Of a stretch of 64,000 nucleotides of DNA, positions 8,075-17,152 are shown piece by piece. The position numbers and the translations under genes are program-made. The stretch is from NCBI RefSeq assembly GCF_042680125.1, contig NZ_JBHTNY010000019.1; one strand, 5' to 3'. The notes under the pieces are model-generated. The model worked only from the letters and a program-made list of their open reading frames with translations. It ran no database searches and was not told the DNA's origin. Positions within the stretch are counted from its first letter, which is position 1, and each line of letters opens with the position of its first letter. This DNA is from Robinsoniella peoriensis. Lineage in GTDB: Bacteria > Bacillota > Clostridia > Lachnospirales > Lachnospiraceae.

Positions 8075-9532
8075 TCACCCGCCCTTGTATTTGACAAAAT
8101 AATCTTTTGTTACCCGGAATACCGTAGGCGACAGTACCGTAATGGCTATCAGGTTTGGAATCGCCATAAGTCCGTTTAGCGTATCCGAGACGCTCCAGAC
8201 GAAATCCAGCCGGGCAACAGCTCCGATTACGATAAAAAAGATATATATAAACTTATATGCAGGCACAACTTTGTGGCCAAAGAGGTAGATGACTGCCTGC
8301 TCTCCGAAATAGGACCAGCTAAGCAATGTAGCCAGACCAAAAAGCAGGATAGAAAAGGAGACAAAGATATCTCCCATCGAGCCAAAGGTGGAAGCAAAAG
8401 CAGCTGACGCAAGCGGTACACCATTTGGAAGCGCATCAATATAGCGGGTAGTCTGGTACATCTGGTCTAACTGCATGGCATTTAAGTAAGCCGTCTGGTC
8501 ATAGACATTGGAGCAGAGGATAGCCAGGCCGGTAATGGTGCACACCACCATTGTATCGGCAAATACCTCAAAGATTCCCCACATACCCTGGATAGCCGGA
8601 TGATCCACATCTGCGGCGGCGTGTACCATAACGGAACTTCCAAGTCCTGCCTCATTGGAAAAGACCCCGCGGGAAATTCCGGTACGCATGGCGGATGCAA
8701 TTCCGTATCCGAGAATTCCGCCCCCTGCGGCACGAAAGTTAAATGCCTCATGAAAGATAGAGCTAAAGGCAGCCGGTACATTTCCAATGTGAGTCAGAAC
8801 TACAAGGAGTGCGCCAATAATATACAGGATAGACATAATTGGTACCAGTTTTTCACTTACGATAGTAATGCGGCCAATTCCCCCGGTTATAACAAGTCCC
8901 GTAATAAGAGCAGCAGCAATACCGATTGCCAGCTTTGGGGTACCCCAGGAATGGTTCAGGGCATCTGCCATGGAGTTAGACTGGGACATATTGCCCATGC
9001 CCAGTGCTGCGCCGATACAAAAAAGTGAAAAAAAACAGGCGAGCCATTTGCAGTGAAGACCTTTTTCCATATAGATCATGGGGCCTCCGCTGTAGTGTCC
9101 GTCCTTATCTTTATTTCGAAAGCAAATGCCAAGTACGGTTTCACCATAATGAGTCATCATACCCAGGAGAGCGGAAACCCACATCCAGAAAAGAGCGCCG
9201 GGTCCGCCTGCCGTAATGGCGGTGGCAACCCCGGCGATATTTCCTACACCGCCGGTAGAGGCCAGGGCAGTAGCCATTGCCTGCCAGGGAGATATGGAGT
9301 TTTTCTTTTTACCGGATTGTAAACCGGGCTCAGGTGATTTTGGTGGAGATTTTTTAAAACAGGTGAGAATCGTCTCGGAAAACCAGAGCTTAAAATGACG
9401 AAATTGAAAACATCTGGTTCCAACTGTATAGAGAACTCCCACAGCCAGAAAAAATACCAGCATGGGAACTCCCCAGACGAAACGGTTAATTGTATCATTC
9501 AGGACAGATATGTAGTGGACCAATGTCTGCAT
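8075..9532 (-). CDS. Sodium:alanine/glycine symporter (AGCS family)
   Basis: A 485-residue polytopic membrane protein with AGCS signatures: WQAMATALASTGGVGNIAGVAT early, ALFWMWVSALLGMMTHYGE, and SRGVFSNEAGLGSSVMVHAAA. It should import alanine or glycine with sodium. The start at 9532 was chosen because AAAGGG lies six bases before it; an ATG five codons upstream has a poorer site. It lies about 115 bases downstream of the dipeptide epimerase gene on the same strand and is probably co-transcribed, suggesting uptake or recycling of alanine from peptidoglycan peptides. It is a paralogue of the riboswitch-controlled symporter at 21036. Confidence 0.9.
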   Translation of the reverse strand: MQTLVHYISVLNDTINRFVWGVPMLVFFLAVGVLYTVGTRCFQFRHFKLWFSETILTCFKKSPPKSPEPGLQSGKKKNSISPWQAMATALASTGGVGNIAGVATAITAGGPGALFWMWVSALLGMMTHYGETVLGICFRNKDKDGHYSGGPMIYMEKGLHCKWLACFFSLFCIGAALGMGNMSQSNSMADALNHSWGTPKLAIGIAAALITGLVITGGIGRITIVSEKLVPIMSILYIIGALLVVLTHIGNVPAAFSSIFHEAFNFRAAGGGILGYGIASAMRTGISRGVFSNEAGLGSSVMVHAAADVDHPAIQGMWGIFEVFADTMVVCTITGLAILCSNVYDQTAYLNAMQLDQMYQTTRYIDALPNGVPLASAAFASTFGSMGDIFVSFSILLFGLATLLSWSYFGEQAVIYLFGHKVVPAYKFIYIFFIVIGAVARLDFVWSVSDTLNGLMAIPNLIAITVLSPTVFRVTKDYFVKYKGG

Positions 9533-9649
9533 GGCATACCCTTTCATGGGAATTGTTCTTCACATAATACTACGCATGAAAGAAATATTTATGACAACCC
9601 ATCGTAAGAAAACGGATCGCATAATTAGATACAAGCACTTTTCAGTAAG

Positions 9650-10750
9650 TTATTTTAGTGTTTTAAATATGGGTTTAGGCACTTGGGTAATACCAATCCC
9701 ATAATCCTGATTCATCTTGATACAGGAACCCTCATAGACCGGTCCGCCCTCAAATGGATCAGTTCTGCAGAGCGATGGTCCATCCAGGTCTACTTTTGTA
9801 ATAATATTTTTTCCCGCAGCAAGATGTGCGGCGGCACTGACAGCAATTTTACTTTCCAGCATACAGCCGATCATACATTCTGCACCGTAGATTTCTGCGA
9901 TACTGCAGATTTTCAGGGCATGATGGATACCACCTGTTTTCATCAGCTTGATATTGAGCATATCCGCTCCATGCATTTCCAAAATCCGAATGGCGTCACG
10001 GGGAGTGAATATGCTTTCGTCTGCCAGAATGGGAGTGCAGGAGTGAGACGTAACATACTGCATGCCATACAGGTCATGAGCCGGGACCGGTTGTTCAACC
10101 AGGTCAATATCCAGTCCCAGATCCTCCATCCGGGCTATAATACGGACCGCTTCTTTGGGATTCCAGCCCTGGTTAGCATCTACCCGTATGGTGACCTGGG
10201 GGCCCAGCGCTGAGCGGATCTGGGAAATGCGTTCTACATCTTTCATGCCCTCTTTTCCTACTTTGATTTTCAGAATCTGAAAGCCCTGGTTTACAGCGTC
10301 AAGGCTGTCATGTATCATAATTTCTGTGGGATTTACACTGATGGTAAGGTCGGTCTCAAGCGTCTGCTTTGCACCGCCGAGTATCTGATAGAGGGGACGG
10401 TGCAGGCTCTTGGCATAGAGGTCGTAAACTGCCATATCTACAGCTGCTTTGGCGGATGAATTATTCAGGATACAGGAGTGAAGTGCATGCATGATGCCCT
10501 CTATGTCATCAATCTCCTTACCAATTATGGAAGGGGCGATAAAGTTACGAATGGCACAGATTATGGAGCCCTTGGTATCCCCTGTAATGACTGCGGTTGG
10601 AGGAGCTTCTCCATAGCCGGTTTCTCCTGAATCCGTATGAACAGTGATTACAATGTCATTGATAGAACTTACGGTACGCAGCGCTGTCCGAAAGGGTGTT
10701 ACCAGCGGAATATCTATTTCCTGGATATCAATTCTAGAAATTTTTATAAT
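9650..10750 (-). CDS. Dipeptide epimerase (L-Ala-D/L-Glu epimerase type), apparent AUU start
   Basis: An enolase-superfamily enzyme that equilibrates L-Ala-D-Glu and L-Ala-L-Glu in muropeptide recycling. The barrel carries the catalytic KxK in LKIKVGKEG, metal ligands in RVDANQGW, LVEQPV and ILADES, and the opposite lysine in NIKLMKTGG. The conserved N-terminal capping domain is encoded in frame well upstream of the first ATG (10492). Translation of that part gives IQEIDIPLVTPFRTAL and SGETGYGEAPPTAVITG. A perfect AAGGAGG site sits five bases before ATT at 10750-10748, and no ATG, GTG or TTG fits. The full length is then 366 residues, as in YkfB. Either AUU is used as start (as for infC) or a mutation has weakened the gene. 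Confidence 0.85.
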   Translation of the reverse strand: MIKISRIDIQEIDIPLVTPFRTALRTVSSINDIVITVHTDSGETGYGEAPPTAVITGDTKGSIICAIRNFIAPSIIGKEIDDIEGIMHALHSCILNNSSAKAAVDMAVYDLYAKSLHRPLYQILGGAKQTLETDLTISVNPTEIMIHDSLDAVNQGFQILKIKVGKEGMKDVERISQIRSALGPQVTIRVDANQGWNPKEAVRIIARMEDLGLDIDLVEQPVPAHDLYGMQYVTSHSCTPILADESIFTPRDAIRILEMHGADMLNIKLMKTGGIHHALKICSIAEIYGAECMIGCMLESKIAVSAAAHLAAGKNIITKVDLDGPSLCRTDPFEGGPVYEGSCIKMNQDYGIGITQVPKPIFKTLK

Positions 10751-11033
10751 GCGTTCCTCCTTAAAAATGATTGTAAATTAATGAAAGTATTGTTAAAGAA
10801 TATGTATAGCTTTTTCTATCTATTCAGATAATAAAGAAGTGAAGCAATTGTGAATTATGACCAAATACAGAAGACAAAAATTGTAAAATAAGACGAAATG
10901 AATATTTTAGATAAAAGAAAGGACAGAAGTCCTATCTAAAAATACAACAAGGGACTATGATCTATTTATCAAGCGACAGCAAAATGTACGAGGATTCATA
11001 TAAGATATAAAAATAGTAAGAAAGGGCAGTAAG
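10751..11033. other. AT-rich intergenic region between divergent operons
   Basis: About 280 bases between the reverse epimerase-symporter operon and the forward nucleoside operon. Promoters for both must lie here, but no clean -35/-10 pair is seen; the best reverse candidate (TTAACA ... TACAAT, about 15-base spacer) is weak. No open frame of note. Confidence 0.4.
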
Positions 11034-11061
11034 GCCGGTTAGAGCCTACCCTCTAACCGGC
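11034..11061. promoter_or_regulatory. Perfect inverted repeat before deoB, possible operator or leader hairpin
   Basis: GCCGGTTAGAG (11034-11044) and its exact complement (11051-11061) flank a 6-base loop, ending 20 bases before the deoB ATG. There is no T run, so it does not look like a terminator. It may bind a nucleoside-responsive repressor or fold in the mRNA leader near the ribosome site. Confidence 0.5.
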
Positions 11062-11081
11062 AATATGCAATAGGTAAGAGA

Positions 11082-12257
11082 ATGAAAGCAAAAAGAGTGT
11101 TTTTAATTGTATTGGACAGTTTTGGAATCGGTGAACTTCCGGATGCGGACAAATTTCATGATACGGGCAGCAATACACTTAGAACAATACGTAAGTCAGG
11201 GAAGTATTTCACACCGAATTTAGAGAATTTAGGAATGTTTCACATCGAAGGGGTAGAAAAAGGGAAAAGTAAGGTGACCCCGACCGGTTCTTATGCAAGA
11301 ATGGCAGAAGCATCTATGGGAAAGGATACCACCATCGGACATTGGGAAATCGCTGGTGTAATTTCCCCGGAACCGCTTCCTGTTTATCCAAATGGATTTC
11401 CGAAAGAGATTATTAAAAGATTTGAGGAAGAGACAGGCAGGAAAGTGATCTGTAACAAACCGTATTCCGGCACGGATGTAATCCGGGACTATGGGAAAGA
11501 GCATGTGGAAACCGGAGCTTTGATAGTATATACATCGGCTGACAGTGTCTTTCAGATTGCAGCTCATGAAGACGTGGTACCGCTGAAGGAATTGTATCAT
11601 GATTGTGAGATCGCAAGAAAACTTCTCTGTGGAGAACATGGTGTGGGAAGAGTGATTGCAAGGCCTTTTGAAGGGACATATCCGGATTATAAGCGTACAA
11701 CGAACCGTCATGACTTTTCCCTGGTTCCGCCCAAGAACACCATGCTGGATGTTTTGTCAGCAAAAGGTTTCGATACACTTGGCATTGGAAAAATTTATGA
11801 TATATTTGCGGGCAGGGGAATACAGGATACCAGAAGCATAGTGAGCAATACAGACGGTATGGAGAAAACAATAGAACTTCAGGACCGTGATTTTCACGGA
11901 ATCTGTTTTGTGAATCTGGTGGATTTTGACATGCTGTATGGACATAGAAATGATATCGACGGCTATGCAAAGGCAGCCACAGATTTTGATAAGCAGCTTG
12001 GAACATTTCTGGGAAGAATGAAAGAGGACGATATTTTAATAATCACCGCAGACCACGGCTGCGATCCCGGAACTGCAAGCACAGATCATTCCAGAGAATA
12101 TACACCGATGCTGATTTATGGGAACAGCATCAAAGCAAATGTCTCCTTGGGAACAAGAAAAACCTTTGCGGATATCGCGGCGACGGTATTGGATTTGTTC
12201 GGAATCGAAAACCAGGTGGACGGAGAAAGTTTTTTAAAGGAAGTATGGAAGCAGTAA
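11082..12257 (+). CDS. deoB: Phosphopentomutase
   Basis: A 391-residue enzyme (family about 390) converting ribose-1-P or deoxyribose-1-P to the 5-phosphates in the cytosol. Alkaline-phosphatase-fold metal motifs are clear: IVLDSFGIGELPDA at the N-terminus, the phospho-threonine site ASMGKDTTIGHWE, VNLVDFDMLYGHRND, and ITADHGCDPGT with DHSREYTPML near the end. It is the first gene of the nucleoside catabolic operon and feeds deoC. The ribosome site (AGGTAAGAG) is modest. The stop lies inside an 18-base tandem repeat shared with the cdd leader. Confidence 0.96.
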   Translation: MKAKRVFLIVLDSFGIGELPDADKFHDTGSNTLRTIRKSGKYFTPNLENLGMFHIEGVEKGKSKVTPTGSYARMAEASMGKDTTIGHWEIAGVISPEPLPVYPNGFPKEIIKRFEEETGRKVICNKPYSGTDVIRDYGKEHVETGALIVYTSADSVFQIAAHEDVVPLKELYHDCEIARKLLCGEHGVGRVIARPFEGTYPDYKRTTNRHDFSLVPPKNTMLDVLSAKGFDTLGIGKIYDIFAGRGIQDTRSIVSNTDGMEKTIELQDRDFHGICFVNLVDFDMLYGHRNDIDGYAKAATDFDKQLGTFLGRMKEDDILIITADHGCDPGTASTDHSREYTPMLIYGNSIKANVSLGTRKTFADIAATVLDLFGIENQVDGESFLKEVWKQ

Positions 12258-12289
12258 CAGTTATGGAAGCAGTAACAGTTATGGAAGCA
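12245..12289 (+). repeat. 18-bp tandem duplication at the deoB-cdd junction
   Basis: ATGGAAGCAGTAACAGTT occurs twice in a row (12245-12262, 12263-12280), followed by a half copy (12281-12289). The first copy contains the last codons and stop of deoB. It lengthens the gap to cdd and adds in-frame ATG codons upstream of the likely cdd start. Confidence 0.85.
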
Positions 12290-12319
12290 AGTAATAAAAG
12301 AGAGGATGGTACGAGATTA

Positions 12320-12736
12320 ATGGAAGACAAGGAGCTGATTCGGGAGGCATATAAAGCCCAGAAATACTCTTATTCCCCTTACTCAGGATTTCAGGTAGGT
12401 GCAGCGCTTTTGGGGAAGAGCGGATGTGTATATACCGGATGCAATATAGAAAATGCAGCATATTCGCCAACGAACTGTGCTGAGAGAACTGCATTTTTTA
12501 AAGCGGTGTCCGTCGGGGAGAGGGAGTTTGAAAAGATTGTTATTGTAGGGAATAAAGAGGGTGCTTTAGACGAGGAAAGGGATTATTGCGCTCCTTGCGG
12601 TGTGTGCAGGCAGGTGATGGCGGAGTTCTGTAATCCAAAAGAATTTATGGTATTGCTTGCAAAAAGCGAAACGGATTACCGGACATACCGGCTGGAAGAG
12701 TTATTTCCACTGAGTTTTTCAAAAGATAACTTATAG
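12320..12736 (+). CDS. cdd: Cytidine deaminase
   Basis: A 138-residue homotetrameric-type cytidine deaminase that turns cytidine or deoxycytidine to uridine forms. The N-terminus YSPYSGFQVGAALLG, the zinc motif CNIENAAYSPTNCAERTA (Cys and Glu), and the second pair PCGVCRQVMAEF are all present. The start at 12320 (MEDKELI) gives the usual N-terminus; the frame is open back to 12245 inside deoB through the tandem repeat and might give a form with 25 extra residues. The 12320 start has AGAGG rather far away (14 bases), so the longer coupled form cannot be excluded. Confidence 0.93.
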   Translation: MEDKELIREAYKAQKYSYSPYSGFQVGAALLGKSGCVYTGCNIENAAYSPTNCAERTAFFKAVSVGEREFEKIVIVGNKEGALDEERDYCAPCGVCRQVMAEFCNPKEFMVLLAKSETDYRTYRLEELFPLSFSKDNL

Positions 12737-12809
12737 ATACAGGCAAAAACGATTATAATTTATGAAAGGAAGCGCCGCAGAGGGGACTGCGGCATGCATG
12801 GGTGGGGAT

Positions 12810-14351
12810 ATGGCGGAATTTGTTATTGAGATGAACCATATCACAAAGGAATTTGGCAGCTTCAAGGCCAATGACGATGTGACATTGCAGCTTAGAAAAG
12901 GTGAGATTCACGCACTGTTAGGAGAAAACGGGGCAGGAAAATCTACATTGATGAGTGTATTATTCGGACTTTACCAGCCGGAAAAAGGGCAGATCAAAAT
13001 GAACGGAAAAGAGGTAAAGATCAATAATCCCAATGATGCAAATGCATTGGGGATCGGAATGGTACACCAGCATTTTAAGCTGGTACATAATTTTACGGTA
13101 TTAGAAAGTATTATTCTGGGCAGGGAAACCTTGAAAAATGGATTTTTAAAAATGGACGATGCCAGGAAAAAGGTCATGGAATTAAGTGAACGCTATCACT
13201 TTAAAATCGATCCGGATGCGAAGATATCGGATATAACGGTTGGAATGCAGCAGAGGGTGGAGATCCTCAAAATGCTTTACTGTGACAATGAAGTTCTGAT
13301 TTTTGATGAACCGACTGCAGTTCTGACGCCTCAGGAAATTGATGAGCTGATGAAAGTAATGAAACAGCTTGTAAAGGAAGGAAAATCCCTGATTTTTATT
13401 ACCCATAAATTAAATGAGATAAAGGCAGTGGCCGATCGCTGCAGTGTACTGCGCAAAGGAAAATATATTGGAACCATCGATGTAAAGGAAACTTCAAAAG
13501 AAGAAATGTCTGAAATGATGGTAGGACGTAAAGTTAATTTAAATGTGGAGAAAAAGCAGCAGGATCCAGGGGATGCCGTACTTGAGGTTAAAAACCTTAC
13601 CATTAAATCTGCAAATTCCCAGAAGGATATTGTAAAGGATGTTTCCTTCCAGGTGCGAAAAGGGGAAATTGTCTGTATTGCAGGAATTGACGGTAACGGA
13701 CAGTCAGAACTGGTTTATGGCATCACCGGATTAATGCCCCTGGATGAAGGAAGTGTTTCCTTAAATGGCAGGGACATTACGAAAGAAAGTATCCGGAAAA
13801 AATGCCGGGACGGGATGGCTCATATTCCCGAGGACCGGCATAAACACGGTCTGGTGCTGGACTTTGATTTACAGGAAAATCTGGTGCTGCAGTCCTACTA
13901 TACGCCCCGGTTCCAAAATCATGGATTCCTGAAATTCCAGGCAATCCGCGAATATGCAAAAAAGCTGATTACACAATTTGATATTAGGTGCGGGCAGGGG
14001 GAAGAGTCCGTAGTCCGGGGAATGTCAGGAGGAAACCAGCAGAAAGCAGTCATTGCTAGGGAATTGGACAGGGATCCGGATATTGTCGTAACGGTTCAGC
14101 CGGTCCGTGGTCTGGATGTAGGAGCCATTGAATATATACACAAACAGCTGGTAGCGCAGCGGGATAAGGGGAAGGCTGTTCTCCTGGTATCTCTGGAATT
14201 AGATGAAGTAATGCAGTTAAGTGACCGGATACTGGTAATGTACGAGGGGGAAATTGTTGCAGATGTTAAACCGGAAGAAGTCACTGTGCAGGAATTAGGC
14301 CTTTACATGGCAGGAACGAAAAGGAGCGCAGGTTATGAAAGAAAAGCTTAA
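12810..14351 (+). CDS. Nucleoside ABC transporter ATPase (NupO/YufO-like), double ABC domain
   Basis: The 513-residue protein holds two ABC domains. The first has Walker A GENGAGKST, Q-loop MVHQHFKLV, signature VGMQQRVEI and Walker B LIFDEPT. The second has a degenerate Walker A (GIDGNGQSEL), signature MSGGNQQKAVIARE, and a degenerate Walker B ending TVQPVRGLD, as normal for sugar/nucleoside-type (CUT2-like) importers. It drives uptake of purine and pyrimidine nucleosides with the two permeases downstream. The start at 12810 matches the N-terminus of NupO-type proteins (MAEFVIEMNHITKEF); an ATG at 12762 is in frame but adds a non-family 16-residue tail. The end overlaps the permease start by 17 bases. 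Confidence 0.92.
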   Translation: MAEFVIEMNHITKEFGSFKANDDVTLQLRKGEIHALLGENGAGKSTLMSVLFGLYQPEKGQIKMNGKEVKINNPNDANALGIGMVHQHFKLVHNFTVLESIILGRETLKNGFLKMDDARKKVMELSERYHFKIDPDAKISDITVGMQQRVEILKMLYCDNEVLIFDEPTAVLTPQEIDELMKVMKQLVKEGKSLIFITHKLNEIKAVADRCSVLRKGKYIGTIDVKETSKEEMSEMMVGRKVNLNVEKKQQDPGDAVLEVKNLTIKSANSQKDIVKDVSFQVRKGEIVCIAGIDGNGQSELVYGITGLMPLDEGSVSLNGRDITKESIRKKCRDGMAHIPEDRHKHGLVLDFDLQENLVLQSYYTPRFQNHGFLKFQAIREYAKKLITQFDIRCGQGEESVVRGMSGGNQQKAVIARELDRDPDIVVTVQPVRGLDVGAIEYIHKQLVAQRDKGKAVLLVSLELDEVMQLSDRILVMYEGEIVADVKPEEVTVQELGLYMAGTKRSAGYERKA

Positions 14352-15435
14352 AAATAAAAAAGAGCGGAAAGGGCTGCTTAATTTCTCGGCTTCCCTGATT
14401 GCAATTGTGGCTGGTCTGGCAGTAGGGCTTATTATTTTGCTGTTTAGCAATTCATCGGAGGCGCTGGAAGGTTTCTCTATGATCTTAAAGGGAGGATTTA
14501 CCTCCGGTTCCTATGGGGTAGGACAGATGCTGTATATTGCAACACCTATTATTATGACCGGTTTGTCGGTTGGATTTGCATTTAAGACCGGTTTATTCAA
14601 TATCGGAGCATCCGGACAATTTACCATGGGCGCTTTTGCAGCAGTTTATATTGGCGTGAAATGGACCTGGCTTCCGGCTGGAATACACTGGATTGTGGCA
14701 ATTCTGGGAGCTGCACTGTTTGGTGCCTTATGGGGAATGATACCCGGACTTTTAAAAGCTTTCCGGAACGTGAATGAGGTCATCGCATCTATTATGACTA
14801 ATTATATTGGAATGTATTTGGTAAACATGCTGGTAGCCGGTACGATTTATGACCAGATCAAAAACCAGTCCCTTCCGGTTGCAGCATCCTCCACCATACC
14901 AAAGGCGGGTCTGGACAGGCTGTTTCCGGAAGCAAATATGAATATCGGAATTTTGGTCGCAATTCTGCTTGTAATCGTCATTTACATACTAATTAATAAG
15001 ACAACCTTTGGATACGAATTAAAAGCCTGCGGGTTAAGTCCACAGGCGAGTAAATATGCGGGAATTAATGAAAAAAGGAACATTGTCCTTTCTATGGCAA
15101 TTGCAGGTGCTCTTGCAGGAATCGGCGGAGCACTGATGTATCTGGCTGATGTGGGTAAATGTATCCAGGTACTGGATGTGATTTCTCCGGAAGGGTTCAG
15201 CGGAATTTCCGTTGCACTGCTTGGAATTTCAAATCCTATCGGTATTCTTTTTGCGGGCTTATTTATCGGTCATATAACCGTAGGGGGAGACAATCTTCAG
15301 CTATTGAGCTTTGCACCGGAAGTAATTGATATTATTATATCTGTGATCATCTATTTTGGGGCGTTTGCATTACTGTTTAAAAATGTTATTATAAAATTCA
15401 TAAGCAGAAGGAGAAGGGAGGCTGAAAAATCATGA
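14335..15435 (+). CDS. Nucleoside ABC transporter permease 1 (NupP-like)
   Basis: A 366-residue BPD_transp_2-type permease with about ten hydrophobic helices. A basic N-terminal stretch (KEKLKNKKERKGLL) precedes the first helix. The conserved GFAFKTGLFNIGASGQF and NEVIASIMTNYIGMYLVN blocks identify the larger permease of Nup-type importers. It overlaps both the ATPase gene upstream and the second permease (15432), so the three are made in fixed proportion. Confidence 0.9.
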   Translation: MKEKLKNKKERKGLLNFSASLIAIVAGLAVGLIILLFSNSSEALEGFSMILKGGFTSGSYGVGQMLYIATPIIMTGLSVGFAFKTGLFNIGASGQFTMGAFAAVYIGVKWTWLPAGIHWIVAILGAALFGALWGMIPGLLKAFRNVNEVIASIMTNYIGMYLVNMLVAGTIYDQIKNQSLPVAASSTIPKAGLDRLFPEANMNIGILVAILLVIVIYILINKTTFGYELKACGLSPQASKYAGINEKRNIVLSMAIAGALAGIGGALMYLADVGKCIQVLDVISPEGFSGISVALLGISNPIGILFAGLFIGHITVGGDNLQLLSFAPEVIDIIISVIIYFGAFALLFKNVIIKFISRRRREAEKS

Positions 15436-16385
15436 ATATTCTTTATTTCGTAGTTCAGCAGACCATGTTTTTTGCCATACCGCTTCTGGTGGTAGCTCTG
15501 GGCGCTATGTTTGCAGAGCGAAGCGGTGTCATTAATATCGCAATGGAAGGTATCATGGTTATGGGAGCCTTTGCCGGTATCCTGTTTATTAATACCTTTG
15601 AAAATACTCTGAGCGGACAGTCGTTTATGATTCTGGCTATCCTGGTTTCCGGCATTGCAGGCGGTGTATTTTCCCTGCTTCACGCATTTGCATCTGTGAA
15701 TCTGAAAGCAGATCAGACTATAAGCGGTACCGCACTGAATCTTTTTGCACCGGCATTTGCAATTTTCGTAGCCAGAATGGTGCAGGGAAAGCAGCAGATT
15801 TCTTTTCTGGATACATTCCATATTAAAAAGATACCGCTCCTTGGCGATATTCCAGTACTTGGAGATATGTTTTTTAAACATACATATCTGACTACATTTT
15901 TGGGGATTATCATATTAATTGCAGCTGCGATTGTGATTAATAAAACGAAATTCGGGCTCCGGCTGCGTGCCTGCGGGGAAAATCCCCAGGCGGCAGATTC
16001 AGTTGGTATCAATGTATATAAGATCCGTTATGCAGGCGTAATCATTTCAGGTGTCCTTGGCGGAATCGGCGGACTGGCATTTGTAGTACCAACATCCACT
16101 AATTTCAGTGCAAGTGTGGCGGGATATGGTTTCCTGGCAATTGCAGTTCTGATCTTCGGGCAATGGAGAGTAGGGAGAATTTTCGGGGCGGCAGTATTTT
16201 TCGGAATCATGAAGACTCTTTCCAGTACCTATTCCGGAATACCGGTATTAAAGGATCTTCCGCTGCCGGATGGATTGTATAAAATGATACCTTATGTTGC
16301 AACGCTTGTGGTACTGGCATTCTTATCCAAGAATTCCCAGGCTCCAAAAGCAGAAGGGATACCATATGATAAGGGCAGCAGGTAA
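15432..16385 (+). CDS. Nucleoside ABC transporter permease 2 (NupQ-like)
   Basis: A 317-residue permease of the same fold, with the family signature AERSGVINIAMEGIMVMGAF near the N-terminus and LRACGENPQAADSVGINVYK in the middle (the cytoplasmic coupling loop). It begins ATGA-overlapped with permease 1. With permease 1, the ATPase and the BMP lipoprotein encoded by 17153 it forms the full importer. Confidence 0.92.
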   Translation: MNILYFVVQQTMFFAIPLLVVALGAMFAERSGVINIAMEGIMVMGAFAGILFINTFENTLSGQSFMILAILVSGIAGGVFSLLHAFASVNLKADQTISGTALNLFAPAFAIFVARMVQGKQQISFLDTFHIKKIPLLGDIPVLGDMFFKHTYLTTFLGIIILIAAAIVINKTKFGLRLRACGENPQAADSVGINVYKIRYAGVIISGVLGGIGGLAFVVPTSTNFSASVAGYGFLAIAVLIFGQWRVGRIFGAAVFFGIMKTLSSTYSGIPVLKDLPLPDGLYKMIPYVATLVVLAFLSKNSQAPKAEGIPYDKGSR

Positions 16386-16475
16386 AAGCAGCAGGTAAAG
16401 GCAGCCTGGGATATCCTTTTTCTAAACACACTAAATAAATAATAAAAGACGCATAAAGCGTTAATGGAGGAAAAT

Positions 16476-17141
16476 ATGAGCGAATTAAATGTATTAAATT
16501 ATGTAGACCACACCCAGTTAAAGGCATTTGCAGTCTGGGCAGATATTCAGAAATTATGTGAGGAGGCAATTGCATATCATACAGCATCCGTATGTATCCC
16601 GCCCTGCTATGTAAAAAGGGTAAAAGAAACATATGGTGATCAGATTAATATCTGTACGGTAATTGGTTTTCCGTTGGGATACAGTGTAACGGAGGCGAAA
16701 GCAGAAGAAATTCGACAGGCTAAGAAAGACGGTGCCAGTGAATTTGATATGGTAGTAAATATCAGTGATGTGAAAAATGGGGATTTTGATAAAGTTGAAA
16801 AAGAAATCGCAGCATTAAAAAAAGAAGCCGGAGATTTTATTTTAAAAGTTATTATTGAAACCTGTTATCTGGATGAGGCGGAAAAAACAGCTTTATGTAA
16901 AGCAGTTACAAATGCCAAAGCTGATTTTATCAAAACCAGTACCGGATTTGGCACAGCAGGTGCAAAACTTGAGGATATCCGCCTGTTTAAAAGGGAAATA
17001 GGCGAGGCGGTAAAAATAAAAGCAGCCGGAGGAGTCAGAAGCATAGAAGATATGGAAGCTTTTATCAAAGAAGGATGCAGCCGTATTGGAACCAGCTCCG
17101 CAGTTGAATTGTTAAAGGGCAGGTCAGCAAAAGAATATTAG
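16476..17141 (+). CDS. deoC: Deoxyribose-phosphate aldolase
   Basis: The 221-residue TIM-barrel class I aldolase splits deoxyribose-5-P to acetaldehyde and glyceraldehyde-3-P. VDHTQLK at the N-terminus, FDMVVNI, the Schiff-base lysine region LKVIIETC and FIKTSTGF, and KAAGGVRS are all present. The start at 16476 is chosen because GGAGG lies seven bases before it (an ATG at 16464 overlaps that site). It uses the deoB product. Confidence 0.95.
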   Translation: MSELNVLNYVDHTQLKAFAVWADIQKLCEEAIAYHTASVCIPPCYVKRVKETYGDQINICTVIGFPLGYSVTEAKAEEIRQAKKDGASEFDMVVNISDVKNGDFDKVEKEIAALKKEAGDFILKVIIETCYLDEAEKTALCKAVTNAKADFIKTSTGFGTAGAKLEDIRLFKREIGEAVKIKAAGGVRSIEDMEAFIKEGCSRIGTSSAVELLKGRSAKEY

Positions 17142-17152
17142 GAGAACGGGAT

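Noticed and set aside
11413..12006. 197-codon reverse frame inside deoB
   Set aside because: Shadow frame opposite a conserved enzyme; composition (His, Ser, Leu, Cys rich) is typical of antisense reading.
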